This document shows, in pieces, positions 1 to 9,869 of a stretch of 64,000 nt of DNA. Position numbers and translations under genes: made by a program. Every line of letters begins with the position of its first letter. Within the stretch, counting starts at the first letter, position 1. The notes under the pieces were generated by a model, which had not been told where the DNA came from, ran no database searches, and worked only from the letters and a program-made list of their open reading frames with translations. Source of the DNA: an uncultured Planctomycetia bacterium (GTDB taxonomy: Bacteria; Planctomycetota; UBA1135; GCA-002686595); NCBI GenBank assembly GCA_938003765.1, contig CALKYE010000274.1:5156-69155 (forward strand), written 5' to 3'.

Positions 1-1
1 G

Positions 2-700
2 CCGTACATGTGCTTCGCGCGCTGGCGAGATGCCGTCGAAGGCGAGCGCGCGTTGCTCTCGGCCTCGCCCGAGCTGCTGCTCGAGTACGACGGCGAACTC
101 GCGCGCACGCGGCCGATCAAAGGCACCGCCCGGCGCAGCGTCGACGCGGAACTCGATGCGCGTGCGGCGCGCGAGCTGCTCGAGAGCCCCAAGGACCGCG
201 CAGAGCTCGCGATGATCGTCGATCTGGAGCGCAACGACCTCGCGCGAGTGTGCGAGCCGCGCGGCGTGTGGGTCGAGGGCTTCCCGACGCTCGCGAGCTA
301 TGCGCGCGTGCACCACCTCATGGCGGACGTCGTGGGCCGGCCGCGCGCGGGGTTGGACGCGTTCGACTTGCTCGGCGCGTTGTTCCCAGGCGGCTCCGTC
401 ACCGGCGCGCCGAAGCTGCGCGCCATGGAGTGGATCGCGGCGCTCGAAGGCGAAGGTCGCGGATTGTTCTGCGGCTCGGCGGGTTACGTCGACGCGCGCG
501 GGCGGGCGAACTGGAACATTCTGATCCGCACGCTGGTCTGGCGCGGGCGCTCACGCGCGCAGGGGCAATTCTCGTTTCGCGTCGGCGGAGGCATTACGTG
601 GCCCTCGGACGCGCACGCAGAGGAGCGAGAGACCCTCGACAAGGCTCAGGGTTTGTTGGATGCGCTGTGCGAGGGGCCTGCGCGTGTCGCCTCGGCTTGA
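2..700 (+). CDS. pabB: Aminodeoxychorismate synthase component I, C-terminal part (5' end outside window)
   Basis: This is the C-terminal chorismate-binding half of a PabB/TrpE-family enzyme; the reading frame is already open at the window edge. Visible family motifs are ASPELLL, RPIKGTARR, MIVDLERNDLARV, FPGGSVTGAPKLRAMEWI, an RG-FCGSAGY stretch and the terminal VGGGITWPSDAHAEE. The lysine in PIKGT is the residue that marks aminodeoxychorismate synthase; anthranilate synthase usually has PIAGT. The likely role is conversion of chorismate plus ammonia to 4-amino-4-deoxychorismate for folate synthesis in the cytoplasm, with a glutaminase partner that is not visible here. The final FDD/E-type motif reads HAEERETLDKAQGLL. 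The PabB assignment over TrpE rests on the PIKGT lysine. Confidence 0.88.
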   Translation, partial: PYMCFARWRDAVEGERALLSASPELLLEYDGELARTRPIKGTARRSVDAELDARAARELLESPKDRAELAMIVDLERNDLARVCEPRGVWVEGFPTLASYARVHHLMADVVGRPRAGLDAFDLLGALFPGGSVTGAPKLRAMEWIAALEGEGRGLFCGSAGYVDARGRANWNILIRTLVWRGRSRAQGQFSFRVGGGITWPSDAHAEERETLDKAQGLLDALCEGPARVASA

Positions 701-775
701 GGCATGAGCTAGCGTATGCCCAGCATGCACGGCCGGCGCTTGCGCGGTCGCGCCCGCCCGCACCAGGAGTCCACC

Positions 776-1579
776 ATGACCAAGCTGCTCTCTTCTCTCG
801 TGCTGTTCGCCTTCGCGCCCCTGGCCCCCGCGGCGGTCGCTACGCCGTGCGCGCCGTCTGCGTCCGTCGCTGCGCAGGACCCCAAGCCCGACGAGCGCGC
901 GGACGTCAAGGAGTGGATCGCCAAGCTCCACCTGCACGCCGGCAAGCGCGGCAAGGAGGACCAAGAAGCGATCAAGATCATCGACGAGAACCTGCTGAAG
1001 GAGTTCGAGACCTTCGGGCCCAAGGACCGCGCGTCCGTGGTCAAGGCGCTCGACAAGGTCTTCACCGAGAAGCGCCAGGAAGACCAGGACGGAGTGCGGC
1101 AGAACTCGCTGTACATCGCCGCGGCGGTCGCGCTCGGTCGCATGGGGCCGGAGAGCGCGCCCGTGCTGATGAACTGGATCGGCCACAAGTCGCACAAGAA
1201 GGACGTGATCCTGCAGCGCAAGCTGATCGAGAGCCTCGGGCGCACCAAGGTCGAGCCCGCGCGCGTGGCGTTGATCAAGCTCATCACCGACGACGAGCCG
1301 CAGGTGCAGGCCGCGACCATCCAGGCGCTCGGCGAGTTCGAGGAAGTCGAGCTCAAGCTGCGCAAGGAGACCTTCGAGGCGGTGCTCAAGCACTCGATGG
1401 GCCTCTACGGCCAAGTGCAGTCCAACCAGCAGGACGTGATCGCGCGCGAGCGCTATGACGCGGTCGTCGGGCCGGCGATCACCACGCTCAAGCGCCTGTC
1501 GGGCCACGAGGAGTCCGATCTCGAAGCGTGGCAGCGTTGGTGGAACAAGAACAAGAAGGCGGAGTGGGGGAAGAGCTGA
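776..1579 (+). CDS. Secreted HEAT-repeat protein
   Basis: A protein of 267 residues. I chose the ATG at 776 because a good ribosome-binding site (CAGGAG) lies 7 bases upstream and because it starts directly with a signal peptide (MTKLLSSLVLFAFAPLAPAA, likely cleaved near residues 20-30). A longer frame from 716 would put 20 arginine-rich residues before it. The mature part is charged and helical, with HEAT/PBS-like helices around residues 95-180 (for example ALGRMGPESAPVLMNWI and AATIQALGEFEEVELK). HEAT repeats form protein-binding solenoids; no catalytic motif is visible. It lies 75 bases after pabB and 33 bases before the next membrane protein on the same strand. Function unknown; an envelope scaffold role is inference. 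Confidence 0.75.
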   Translation: MTKLLSSLVLFAFAPLAPAAVATPCAPSASVAAQDPKPDERADVKEWIAKLHLHAGKRGKEDQEAIKIIDENLLKEFETFGPKDRASVVKALDKVFTEKRQEDQDGVRQNSLYIAAAVALGRMGPESAPVLMNWIGHKSHKKDVILQRKLIESLGRTKVEPARVALIKLITDDEPQVQAATIQALGEFEEVELKLRKETFEAVLKHSMGLYGQVQSNQQDVIARERYDAVVGPAITTLKRLSGHEESDLEAWQRWWNKNKKAEWGKS

Positions 1580-1612
1580 GCCGCCGGGCCTGCGACCCAC
1601 GCGCAACTCGAC

Positions 1613-2347
1613 ATGAGCGCTTCGACGCCTGCGGCGCGCCGCGAGCGCATCTCACCGGCCCTGTGGTTCCTCCTCGGCGCCGTGGGGCTGCTGTTGGCGG
1701 CCGGGGTCGTCACCCTGCTGCGCTGGCGCGCCAAGTCGCCGTACGCGCCGCCGAGCGCGGGTGATCCGAGCTGGCCCGTGACCGTGTGGCGCGGCGAGGC
1801 GATCAGCGCCGACGGAGCGCACGTCTCCGTCGAACTCGCCGCCCTGCACGCCGACGCCGGACGTCAGGCGTTCGAGACCTCCGCGCTGCGTCGGCGCTTC
1901 GCGCGCTCGGACGGCGAGCCGTGGCGCCTGCGCGTGCAGCGCTCCGGCGCCGAGGGCGCGGTCGAGCCGCTCGAACTCGTCGCACCCGAAGTCCGCGACG
2001 CCCAGGGCTCGGTCTCGCGCCCGCTCGAGCTTCCGCCGCTCGACGGAGCGCTCCAGGACCCGCTGTGGAGCTTGCTGCGCGTCCCCGACGAAGCGCTGCT
2101 CGCCGCTCAGGCGGTCGATCTGGTGTTGTGGGGGCGATCTCCCGGCGACGGAGCGCTCCTGCGCGGGCTGAAGCTGAACGAGCGAGAGCTCGAACTCGCC
2201 CTCACGCAGGCGCAGTCGCCGCGGGCGGACATGGAGCGCTCGTTCACGCACAGCACGCGCGGCGATGAACTCGCGCAGACGGGGAAGAGTCCGGCCGGCG
2301 CGGCGTCCCAGAGTCGCCCGCGCGCGCGCAGCGGCTCCGATGGTTGA
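1613..2347 (+). CDS. Single-pass membrane protein of unknown function
   Basis: A protein of 244 residues that I do not recognise. Residues 15-38 form one transmembrane helix (WFLLGAVGLLLAAGVVTLL) after a short charged N-terminus, so the remainder is probably outside the cytoplasmic membrane. The outer part is rich in Leu, Glu and Arg with no known motif; the last 25 residues are low-complexity Ser/Arg/Gly. It overlaps the next gene by 8 bases (ATGGTTGA), which suggests translational coupling, so the two products may act together in the envelope. Confidence 0.6.
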   Translation: MSASTPAARRERISPALWFLLGAVGLLLAAGVVTLLRWRAKSPYAPPSAGDPSWPVTVWRGEAISADGAHVSVELAALHADAGRQAFETSALRRRFARSDGEPWRLRVQRSGAEGAVEPLELVAPEVRDAQGSVSRPLELPPLDGALQDPLWSLLRVPDEALLAAQAVDLVLWGRSPGDGALLRGLKLNERELELALTQAQSPRADMERSFTHSTRGDELAQTGKSPAGAASQSRPRARSGSDG

Positions 2348-3590
2348 GCGCCGAGTGAATCCCGTGACCCGTGCGCGTCAGCTCGGGTGCTGTGCGCTGC
2401 TGGGCGTCTCGCTCGCAGGCTGCGGCTCGGATTCCGAGGCCGCACGCGCGGCGCTCCTGGCGGAGAACGCGCGCCTCCGAGCGGAATTGGCGTCCGCGCG
2501 CGCGGCGAACGAAGCCGGTGTGGCAGCCGCAGCTTCGACCTCGACTGAGCTCAGCGCGGCAGAAACCGACGCCGCTCTGCGCGAGCAGATCGACGAGTTG
2601 CGCGCGCAACTCACCCGCGAGCAGGAACTGCGCCTGGAGCGCGAGCGCGAGTGGCTGCGCTACACCCGCGCGATCGACGCGCTCAGCGGCGACGCGCTGC
2701 AGCACGGCCCGCGCTTCGAGTCCCAGGCGCCCGCGGACGAGGAGCCGGTCGACGAGACTCCGGAGGCCGAGGCCGTCGATCCAGCGCTGCTCGCGCGCTC
2801 CGCGGAGATCGAGCGCTCGCTGCGGGCCTTGCTCGCGGTCGAAGGCGTGCGCGGCATGGACCTGCTCGAAGCGGGCCGGCTGGGCGACGGCTGGATCGGA
2901 CCGGTGGTGTTCCGGCTGGTCGACGATCAAGGGCGTCTGGCGGGCTCGCTCGGCGCGCAGCGCTTGCGCCTCGCCGGCAGTCGGATGGCCCGCACGCTCA
3001 CGCTCATCCTGGAGGACGGGTTCGAGTCGCGCGGCGGAGCGCGCACGCCCTTCGAGACCGAGCCGCAGGAGAGCGAGTCCGACGAGACCTTCGGGGTGCG
3101 GCGCATCGAGCTCGACGAGGTCGATCCGCAGCACTGGGTGCAGGCCGCGCCCGAGCTGTTCGGCGGGATCGAGCTCGTCGCTCCGGTCGACGACGGTCAG
3201 TGGAGCCTCACCTGGGTGCGCGCCAACCTGAACCGACTGCTCCGCCTCGACGTCGAGCGCGGCTACTGGCGCGTGAAGACGCTGGGCGGCGTGTTCGAAG
3301 GGCAGTTGCGCGACGTGCAGCTCGAGCAGTTCGACGCCAGCGGCAAGCTCGAACGACGGCTGTTCGCCGATCGACTGTCGCTCGAGCGCCGCGAACGCGG
3401 TGTGGCGCTCCTGCTCGAGGGCGGCGCGCTCGTGCGCGGCGACGAGAAGACCCCCTTCCTCGACGGGCGTTACCGCATCTACCTGCCTCGCGCGGACCAC
3501 GGCGAGTGGAACCGGGCCGGGCTTCCCGGCCTGACGTCCCAGCCCGGTCCGGCGGCGCGCGCCGAGGTCCCGCCGCCGCAGCGCGATTGA
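2340..3590 (+). CDS. Predicted lipoprotein with N-terminal coiled coil
   Basis: A protein of 416 residues. The start at 2340 (ATG inside ATGGTTGA, overlapping the previous stop) gives a typical lipoprotein signal, LLGVSLAGCGSD, with the modified Cys at about residue 22; a GTG at 2355 is an alternative. After the lipobox there is a long coiled coil, about residues 30-110, rich in Ala/Arg/Glu heptads (LLAENARLRAELASARA and LREQIDELRAQLTREQELR). The C-terminal 250 residues carry no motif I know; a PDZ-like fold is possible around the VRGMDLLEAGRLGDGWIG region but is not certain. Coupled to the preceding membrane protein; probably an envelope protein of unknown job. Confidence 0.6.
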   Translation: MVERRVNPVTRARQLGCCALLGVSLAGCGSDSEAARAALLAENARLRAELASARAANEAGVAAAASTSTELSAAETDAALREQIDELRAQLTREQELRLEREREWLRYTRAIDALSGDALQHGPRFESQAPADEEPVDETPEAEAVDPALLARSAEIERSLRALLAVEGVRGMDLLEAGRLGDGWIGPVVFRLVDDQGRLAGSLGAQRLRLAGSRMARTLTLILEDGFESRGGARTPFETEPQESESDETFGVRRIELDEVDPQHWVQAAPELFGGIELVAPVDDGQWSLTWVRANLNRLLRLDVERGYWRVKTLGGVFEGQLRDVQLEQFDASGKLERRLFADRLSLERRERGVALLLEGGALVRGDEKTPFLDGRYRIYLPRADHGEWNRAGLPGLTSQPGPAARAEVPPPQRD

Positions 3591-3623
3591 CCGCGCCACG
3601 CGCGGGCGCGATAAGGTCGCTGC

Positions 3624-5003
3624 ATGCACGCGAGAGGATTCGACGGCCGCGGCGACGATGCGCGGCCCGCCGCCGCGGGCGTGCTGTCGGTGACTGCGCT
3701 CACGCGGCGCATCGGAGCGGCTCTCGAAGGTCTCGGGCGCGTGGCGGTCGAGGGCGAGGTCTCCAAGGTCCAGCGCGCGGCGTCGGGGCACCTGTACTTC
3801 GAGCTGAAGGACCTGGACTCGAGAATCTCCTGCGCGGTGTGGCGCAGCCAGGTCGCCAGCGCCGTGCGCTTCGATCTCCGCGAGGGCGCGCAGGTCATCG
3901 CTCACGGCAAGCTCGACGTGTACGGCCCCAAGGGCGGGTACAGCCTCATCGTTCAGCGACTGGAGCCCGCCGGCCTCGGGGCGCTGCTCGCGCAGCTCGA
4001 GGCGCTGAAGCAGGACCTCCGCGCGCGCGGGTGGTTCGATCGCAAGCGCGAGCTGCCGCGTTGGCCGCGCTGTGTCGGCCTCGTGACGAGTCGCGACGCG
4101 GCGGCCTTCGCCGACTTCCTGCGCACGCGCTCGCAGCGCTGGCCCGGCTACCCGCTGCGCTTTTGCCACACCGCCGTGCAGGGCCAGAACGCCGCGGCGC
4201 AAATCGCCCGCGCCATCGAGCGGCTCGACGCCAGCGGCGTGGACGTGATCTGCGTCGTGCGCGGCGGCGGTTCGCTCGAGGACCTGTGGGCCTTCAACGA
4301 GCGCGCGGTCGCCGAGGCGATCTGGAACTCGCGCGCGCCGGTCGTGAGCGGCGTCGGGCACGAGACCGACACCACGCTGTGCGATCTGGTCGCCGATCAA
4401 CGCGCGCACACTCCGACGGACGCAGCGCAGCGCGTGATCCCCGACCGCGCGGAGCTGCTCGAGCGTCTCGAACGCAGCGCGGCGCGCATGGGGCAGGCGC
4501 TCGACACTGCGTTGGCGCGCGCCGCGGATCGCGTGGAGCGCGCAGCGTCCTCGCCCGCGTTGCGCGATCCGCTGCGGGTCCTCGAACTGCGCGGACGTGA
4601 GCTCGTCGCTCTCCAGGCGCGGCTGGGCGCGTCGCTCGCGCGCCGGCTCGAGCTCGAATCGGGACGCCTCGAAGGGATGCAGCGCGCGCTGCTCCGCGTG
4701 GGCCCGCAGCAGCAACTCGCAGCCCGGCAGATGCGCGTGCAGCTCGCGGCTGCGGCGTTGCCGCGCGCGGCGCAGAGGCTCGGCGAGCGAGCGCACGAAG
4801 CGTTGGAACGCGCGCACGGCCGTCTCGAAGCGCTCTCGCCGCTCGCCGTGCTGCAGCGCGGCTACACGATCACTCGCGTGAAGGGGCAGTCGGCGCCGCT
4901 CACGCAGGCGAGCGCCGCGCGCGCGGGCGACGAACTCGAAACGCGCACCGCCGACGGGCTCGTGAGCTCGCGCGTGCTGGACGCGGGGGCGGACGCGACG
5001 TGA
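3624..5003 (+). CDS. xseA: Exodeoxyribonuclease VII large subunit
   Basis: 459 residues, the usual length of XseA. The N-terminal OB-fold is visible at about residues 18-115 (LSVTALTRRIGAAL, then VEGEVSKVQRAASGHLYFELKD). The catalytic-domain signatures follow: VGLVTSRDAAAFADF, VVRGGGSLEDLWAFNERAVAEAI and VVSGVGHETDTTLCDLVAD, with a helical region from about residue 275 on. ExoVII degrades single-stranded DNA in both directions in the cytoplasm, as a complex with several copies of the small XseB subunit. No xseB is seen next to it in this window. The gene shares a GTGA overlap with the following glycosyltransferase. Confidence 0.95.
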   Translation: MHARGFDGRGDDARPAAAGVLSVTALTRRIGAALEGLGRVAVEGEVSKVQRAASGHLYFELKDLDSRISCAVWRSQVASAVRFDLREGAQVIAHGKLDVYGPKGGYSLIVQRLEPAGLGALLAQLEALKQDLRARGWFDRKRELPRWPRCVGLVTSRDAAAFADFLRTRSQRWPGYPLRFCHTAVQGQNAAAQIARAIERLDASGVDVICVVRGGGSLEDLWAFNERAVAEAIWNSRAPVVSGVGHETDTTLCDLVADQRAHTPTDAAQRVIPDRAELLERLERSAARMGQALDTALARAADRVERAASSPALRDPLRVLELRGRELVALQARLGASLARRLELESGRLEGMQRALLRVGPQQQLAARQMRVQLAAAALPRAAQRLGERAHEALERAHGRLEALSPLAVLQRGYTITRVKGQSAPLTQASAARAGDELETRTADGLVSSRVLDAGADAT

Positions 5004-5935
5004 GCTCTCCCTCGATGCGCACGATCGCCGTGGTGGTCAACTGGAACGGCGGCGACGAGAACCTGCGTTGCATCGCCGCGCTGCTCGCGCAGGGCGCAGC
5101 GCTCGAGCGCATCCTGTTCGTCGACAACGCTTCGAGCGACGGTTCGCTCGAGACCGTTCAGCGCCGCTTCCCGAGCGTCGAGATCCTGCGCCAGAGCGAG
5201 AACCTCGGCTACGGCGGCGGGAACAACCGCGGCATCGCGCGCGCGCTCGAACTGGGCGCCCAGGCCGTGCTGGTCGTGAACAACGACCTCACGCTCGACG
5301 CGGGCTGTCTCGCCGTGCTCCAGCGGGCGCTGGCGTCCGATGCGCAGCTCGGCGCCGTCGGACCGCGCGTGCTCGTGCGCGGACGGCGCGTGATCTGGGC
5401 CGCGGGCGGCAGTCTGACGTGGCGCCAGAACCTGACCACGCTGCGCGGCTTCGGTGCGCCCGACGGGCCCGAGTTCCAGAGCGATGTCGACGTCGACTAC
5501 CTGCCGGGCTGCGCGCTGCTCCTGCGGCGCGAGGCGCTCGAGCAGGTCGGCATGTTCGACGACAGCTACTTCGCCTACACCGAGGACGTCGACCTGGGCG
5601 TGCGGCTCTCGCGCGCAGGCTTCCGCTCGCGCGTGATCGGCGCCGTGGCGGCTCAGCACGCGCCGTCGAGTTCGACCGGCGGCGGCTACAACCCGCGGCG
5701 CAAGTACATGATGGCGGTGAACTCGGTGTGGTTCCTGCGGCGCTATGCGGGCGCGCGCGAGTGGGCGCGCTTCGCGCTCTACGACGTCGGTTCGCTGCCG
5801 CTGGTCCTCGTCGACGGCTTCTGTCGCGGCCACTTCAAGGCCGCGCTCGCGAAGGCCGTTGGGCTGGTCGACGGCTGGCGCGGTCGGCGCATCAGCGCCG
5901 GCGTCGTGGCGCCGGGCTCGCACTGGTTGTGGTGA
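5000..5935 (+). CDS. GT2-family glycosyltransferase (rhamnosyltransferase-like)
   Basis: 311 residues. Family-2 features are clear: AVVVNWNGGDENLRCI at the N-terminus, the nucleotide-binding VDNASSDGSLE, NLGYGGGNNRGIARAL, the metal-binding VVNNDLTLD, then DVDYLPGCALLLRREAL, and the ED-containing FAYTEDVDLGVRLSRAGF. This pattern fits the WbbL/rhamnosyltransferase branch, which transfers sugars onto lipopolysaccharide or other surface glycans at the inner face of the membrane. The donor is probably a dTDP sugar, which would fit the RmlC-like epimerase at 8442; that link is inference. The start is either GTG at 5000, overlapping the xseA stop as GTGA, or ATG at 5015 five codons later; both are plausible. 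Confidence 0.88.
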   Translation: MSSPSMRTIAVVVNWNGGDENLRCIAALLAQGAALERILFVDNASSDGSLETVQRRFPSVEILRQSENLGYGGGNNRGIARALELGAQAVLVVNNDLTLDAGCLAVLQRALASDAQLGAVGPRVLVRGRRVIWAAGGSLTWRQNLTTLRGFGAPDGPEFQSDVDVDYLPGCALLLRREALEQVGMFDDSYFAYTEDVDLGVRLSRAGFRSRVIGAVAAQHAPSSSTGGGYNPRRKYMMAVNSVWFLRRYAGAREWARFALYDVGSLPLVLVDGFCRGHFKAALAKAVGLVDGWRGRRISAGVVAPGSHWLW

Positions 5936-5947
5936 GCGCGACGCGCG

Positions 5948-6862
5948 TCACTCGAGCAGCGTCATGCGCTCGGTGAACTGATCCTTGGCGGCCTTGAACC
6001 ACGCTCGCCAAGCGCTCGCCGCGCCCATGACCGGATCCGGCGGCGGCGCGGTCTTCTTGTGGCGCGCGAAGGCGACCAGCGCTGCGAACACGTCCTCGAC
6101 GTCGTGCGCGACCGCGTTGTCGAGCGGGCGCATCATCGCGCCGAGCAGAGAGGTGCTCGGACCGAAGCGCGCCGGCACTCGGCCCGCGGCGATCTCGGCT
6201 TCGAGCGTCAAGGTGAACTCGAGCACGCTCTCGACGCCCTTGCGCGACTCGACGGTGAGCGCGGCGCGCGCAGCGGCGACGTAGAAGCGGCCAGGCGTGC
6301 GGTCCGCGGGCCACTTGAACACGCCGAGGAGCTCCTTGTACGCGCGCTCGTCGTGCACGTCGCCCAGCGCGGCCAGCAGCGCTTCGATGTACGCCGGCCA
6401 TTCCTCGATGTCCTGACGGCTCATCGTGGAGCTGCCCTTGCTCAGCTCGCTCGCCACCAGGCTCATGCGCGCGTCGAACTCGCGCCACGAGCGCTGCGCG
6501 GCGCGCCAGCCGTCGATCACGCCCTTGATCGTCTCGTCGCGGTGCTGGCCGTCCATCAGCAGCGCGAGCGCGCGGCGGCGCACCATCAGGGACTCGTCGT
6601 GCAGTCCATCGGCGAGCAGGCGCGCGACGTTGGGCGAAGGCGCGTTGGAGTGCGTGCTGGTCAGCGCGGCGATGCGCTGCAGCGCCGCGAGTCGCTCCGA
6701 GCTCTCCTTCGAGCGCGCGAGCACGGAACGCTCCTCGCGCAGCGTCGTCAGCTCTTCGTCGAGGTGCGTCGAGCACAGCACCGTGCGGCGCGGATCGACT
6801 CGGCACTGCTCGCACACGTCAGCGGCCGCGAGGGCCAGGGTCGAGAGCAGCGCCACCCACAT
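5948..6862 (-). CDS. Secreted HEAT-like protein of unknown function
   Basis: 304 residues starting with a short signal peptide (MWVALLSTLALAAADVCEQC). Right after it lies a CEQCRVDP...VLC cysteine group that could bind a metal or form disulfides. The rest is almost entirely helical, with HEAT-like repeats near residues 60-110 (ERLAALQRIAAL, NVARLLADGLHDESLMVRRRALALL). No enzymatic motif is visible. It ends 12 bases from the convergent glycosyltransferase gene and starts 39 bases downstream of the deoxyhypusine-synthase-like gene on the same strand, so those two may be cotranscribed. Function unknown. Confidence 0.65.
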   Translation of the reverse strand: MWVALLSTLALAAADVCEQCRVDPRRTVLCSTHLDEELTTLREERSVLARSKESSERLAALQRIAALTSTHSNAPSPNVARLLADGLHDESLMVRRRALALLMDGQHRDETIKGVIDGWRAAQRSWREFDARMSLVASELSKGSSTMSRQDIEEWPAYIEALLAALGDVHDERAYKELLGVFKWPADRTPGRFYVAAARAALTVESRKGVESVLEFTLTLEAEIAAGRVPARFGPSTSLLGAMMRPLDNAVAHDVEDVFAALVAFARHKKTAPPPDPVMGAASAWRAWFKAAKDQFTERMTLLE

Positions 6863-6901
6863 GAGAACGACTGTAGTTGCTCCGGCGCGGCGCCGGAAGC
6901 T

Positions 6902-8239
6902 CTACCGCTTGCGCTTGCGAGCGGCGCGCGCGAGCGGCTCGGGGGCCGGAGTCTCGTCGAGCGCGCGGGCCGCGAGCGGGTACTTCGAGCCTCGCTCGAG
7001 CGCCTTGCGGCGGCGGTCGACTTCGCGCGAGAGCTTGGCGACCAGGTCCTTGCGGCGTGCGAAGAGCTGGTAGCCGACCTGCGGGCGCAGGTAGCCGCGC
7101 GCCGCGGGGTGCTTCGCGAACAGCTCTTCGCGCCCCATGCGCTCGGCCCAACGCTCGAAGCGCGCGCGCTTGTCGAGCAGCGCCTTGACCAGGAACGGCA
7201 TCACGACCGAGTAGTCGCACTGCATCGACTCGGTGGTCTTCTTGTAGACGTTCTTGTCGACCTTGCCCCAGGTCACGGCCTCCGCCGGCGGGCACGAGGA
7301 GAGCGAACCGTCCGTCACCGGCGCCGTGGTGATCTGGATGTCGTACTGGTAGCCCTCGACCTCGTGGAAGCCCAGCACCTGACTCAGCGCGGGCTCGGGC
7401 TGGAGGTTGAAGTTCTTCGGCACTCCGCCGCCCAGGATCAGCGTGCCCAGCTGGCGCGTGTCCGATTCGCGGATGCCCCACCAGTGGTAGGCGCAGCTCT
7501 CGAACACTTCGCCGTGCAGGTCGAGCTCGAAGTGGTGCTCCCGCTGGCGCGCGCCGCGGCGCTGGTCGAGCGCCCACAGCGCCATGGAGTTGAGGAACAC
7601 GCTGCCGTCGCCGGGCGCGCCGACGAAGATCGGGATCGACTTGCGCGCGCACAGCGCGAGCAGGCCCTCCGCCACGTTGTTCTTGCGCTCCTGCGCGGCG
7701 TAGAAGCGGCCGAGCAGGTGGCGGAACTCGACGCCGGTCATGCGTCGTTGGAACTCCGGCAGACGCAGGAGGGCGCGCAGGTAGCGGTCCTGCTCGAGCA
7801 GCACGGCCTCGTCGAAGCCCACGTCCGTCACGCGGATCGTCGCTTCGTCGCGCAGCGCGCCGTCGTCGCCGAAGATCGGCACCTCGTGGAACGGGCGTCG
7901 GCGCGCGCCGTCGAGCGCGCGGTGTCCGTCGTGGTAGCAGACCGCGTCGGTCGTCGACAGCAGGCAGAACCAGCCGGTGTCGAGCAGCGGGCCCAGCCAG
8001 GTGTAGTGCTGCCCCGAGACCGTGACCGGGCCGGAAACGGCCATCGTCATCGGCAGACCTTTGCCGATCGCTTCGTCGAGCAGCGTCCAGATGCGGCGCA
8101 AGTACGCGGCCCCGAAGGACGGCAGGCTCTGCTCGAACAGGCTGTCGAGGTCCGAGGCGGCGTCGACGGCGCGGGTGACCAGCTCTCGGCGTTCGGAGAA
8201 GGCGCAGCTCGAGCGTTCGTCGCGGCGAGTGGGGGACAT
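6902..8239 (-). CDS. Deoxyhypusine synthase family protein (bacterial DHS-like)
   Basis: 445 residues from the ATG at 8239; the longer open frame to 8455 adds 72 residues of low-quality Arg-rich sequence across the divergent promoter, so I rejected it. Family marks include a Rossmann-like NAD-binding core (PIFVGAPGDGS, then TLILGGGVPKNF) and the active-site stretch PAEAVTWGKV, whose lysine (about residue 326) matches the lysine that forms the covalent butylimine intermediate in eukaryotic deoxyhypusine synthase (Lys329 in human). The eukaryotic enzyme moves an aminobutyl group from spermidine to eIF5A. Bacteria lack eIF5A, and bacterial members are known or suspected to make homospermidine or related polyamines. 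The substrate here is therefore an inference. Divergent from the RmlC-like gene. Confidence 0.85.
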   Translation of the reverse strand: MSPTRRDERSSCAFSERRELVTRAVDAASDLDSLFEQSLPSFGAAYLRRIWTLLDEAIGKGLPMTMAVSGPVTVSGQHYTWLGPLLDTGWFCLLSTTDAVCYHDGHRALDGARRRPFHEVPIFGDDGALRDEATIRVTDVGFDEAVLLEQDRYLRALLRLPEFQRRMTGVEFRHLLGRFYAAQERKNNVAEGLLALCARKSIPIFVGAPGDGSVFLNSMALWALDQRRGARQREHHFELDLHGEVFESCAYHWWGIRESDTRQLGTLILGGGVPKNFNLQPEPALSQVLGFHEVEGYQYDIQITTAPVTDGSLSSCPPAEAVTWGKVDKNVYKKTTESMQCDYSVVMPFLVKALLDKRARFERWAERMGREELFAKHPAARGYLRPQVGYQLFARRKDLVAKLSREVDRRRKALERGSKYPLAARALDETPAPEPLARAARKRKR

Positions 8240-8441
8240 GGGGCCAGGGCGGATGCGGGAGACGGGCGGACGGGGATGAAGCGCGGGAGTGTACGCGTCG
8301 CAGCGCGGTGTTGGCGCGAAGCGCTCGCCCAGGCTCGAGGTCGAGACGAACTTCGACCCCTGAGCTTGCGTCGCGCGGCGCTCGCGCCGATGCTCTTTCC
8401 GCTTCGTCACTGCCCGTCGCAGGCCCACCGATCCGCTCCCC

Positions 8442-8981
8442 ATGACGCAATTCAACGCCGCCGCCAGCCAGAGCTACGCCGTTCAGGACTACCGCCCGCG
8501 CCAACGCATCGCCGGGGTCGAGATCGTCGAGCTCAAGCGCTTCAACGACGACGGCGGGTCGATGACCGAGCTGGGGCGCCTGAACGACGGCGTGCACCAG
8601 CAACTGCCCGGATTCGTGGCGCGGCAGATGAACTACAGCACCATGGAGCCGCTGGCCATCAAGGCCTTCCACCTCCACAAGCGCCAGACCGACGTGTGGT
8701 TCGTGCCGCCCAGCGACAAGATCCTGCTCGTGCTGGCCGACGTGCGCGCCGGATCGCCGACCGAGGGTCAGGTGACGCGCATGGTGCTCGGCGACGGCAA
8801 TTCGCGGCTGGTGCGGATCCCTCCGGGCGTCGCGCACGGGTGCAAGAACCTGCGCACCGCGCAGAGCTCGACGATCATCTACTTCGTCGACGTGCAGTTC
8901 TCGACCGACGAGGCCTGCGACGAAGGCCGCATCCCCTGGGACCACTTCGGCGCCGGAGTCTGGGACGTCGAGCGCGGTTGA
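8442..8981 (+). CDS. dTDP-4-dehydrorhamnose 3,5-epimerase-like cupin
   Basis: 179 residues with the RmlC cupin pattern: IKAFHLHKRQTDVWFV, where the His after the beta strand corresponds to the catalytic His region, KILLVLADVR, then the metal-free cupin strands VRIPPGVAHGCKNLR and IIYFVDVQF. RmlC epimerises C3 and C5 of the dTDP-4-keto sugar in dTDP-rhamnose synthesis. The N-terminal half departs from standard RmlC (no clear F-D-R-G-x-F motif), so this may be a variant epimerase or a non-rhamnose cupin. It is divergent from the DHS-like gene and convergent with the response regulator. No rmlA, B or D is nearby. Confidence 0.75.
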   Translation: MTQFNAAASQSYAVQDYRPRQRIAGVEIVELKRFNDDGGSMTELGRLNDGVHQQLPGFVARQMNYSTMEPLAIKAFHLHKRQTDVWFVPPSDKILLVLADVRAGSPTEGQVTRMVLGDGNSRLVRIPPGVAHGCKNLRTAQSSTIIYFVDVQFSTDEACDEGRIPWDHFGAGVWDVERG

Positions 8982-9009
8982 GAGGCCTTCGCCGCGCTGA
9001 CGCTGCGCG

Positions 9010-9717
<708 letters not shown>

Positions 9718-9869
9718 GCTCTCGACTGTTCGTGAGTGGCGCACGGGCCACCCGATTCAGGAGCCTTGATCGACCCCGAAAGCAGAGCGGCTCGCCGTCA
9801 AGTCTGCATAAAGCGCCCGCTTGTCGCGCAGTGCTTTTCCGCGCCGGGCCGAGCATACTGCTCCCGCGC

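Noticed and set aside
8240..8455. N-terminal extension of the deoxyhypusine-synthase-like gene
   Set aside because: Arg-rich, not conserved in the family, and it covers the start of the divergent epimerase gene.
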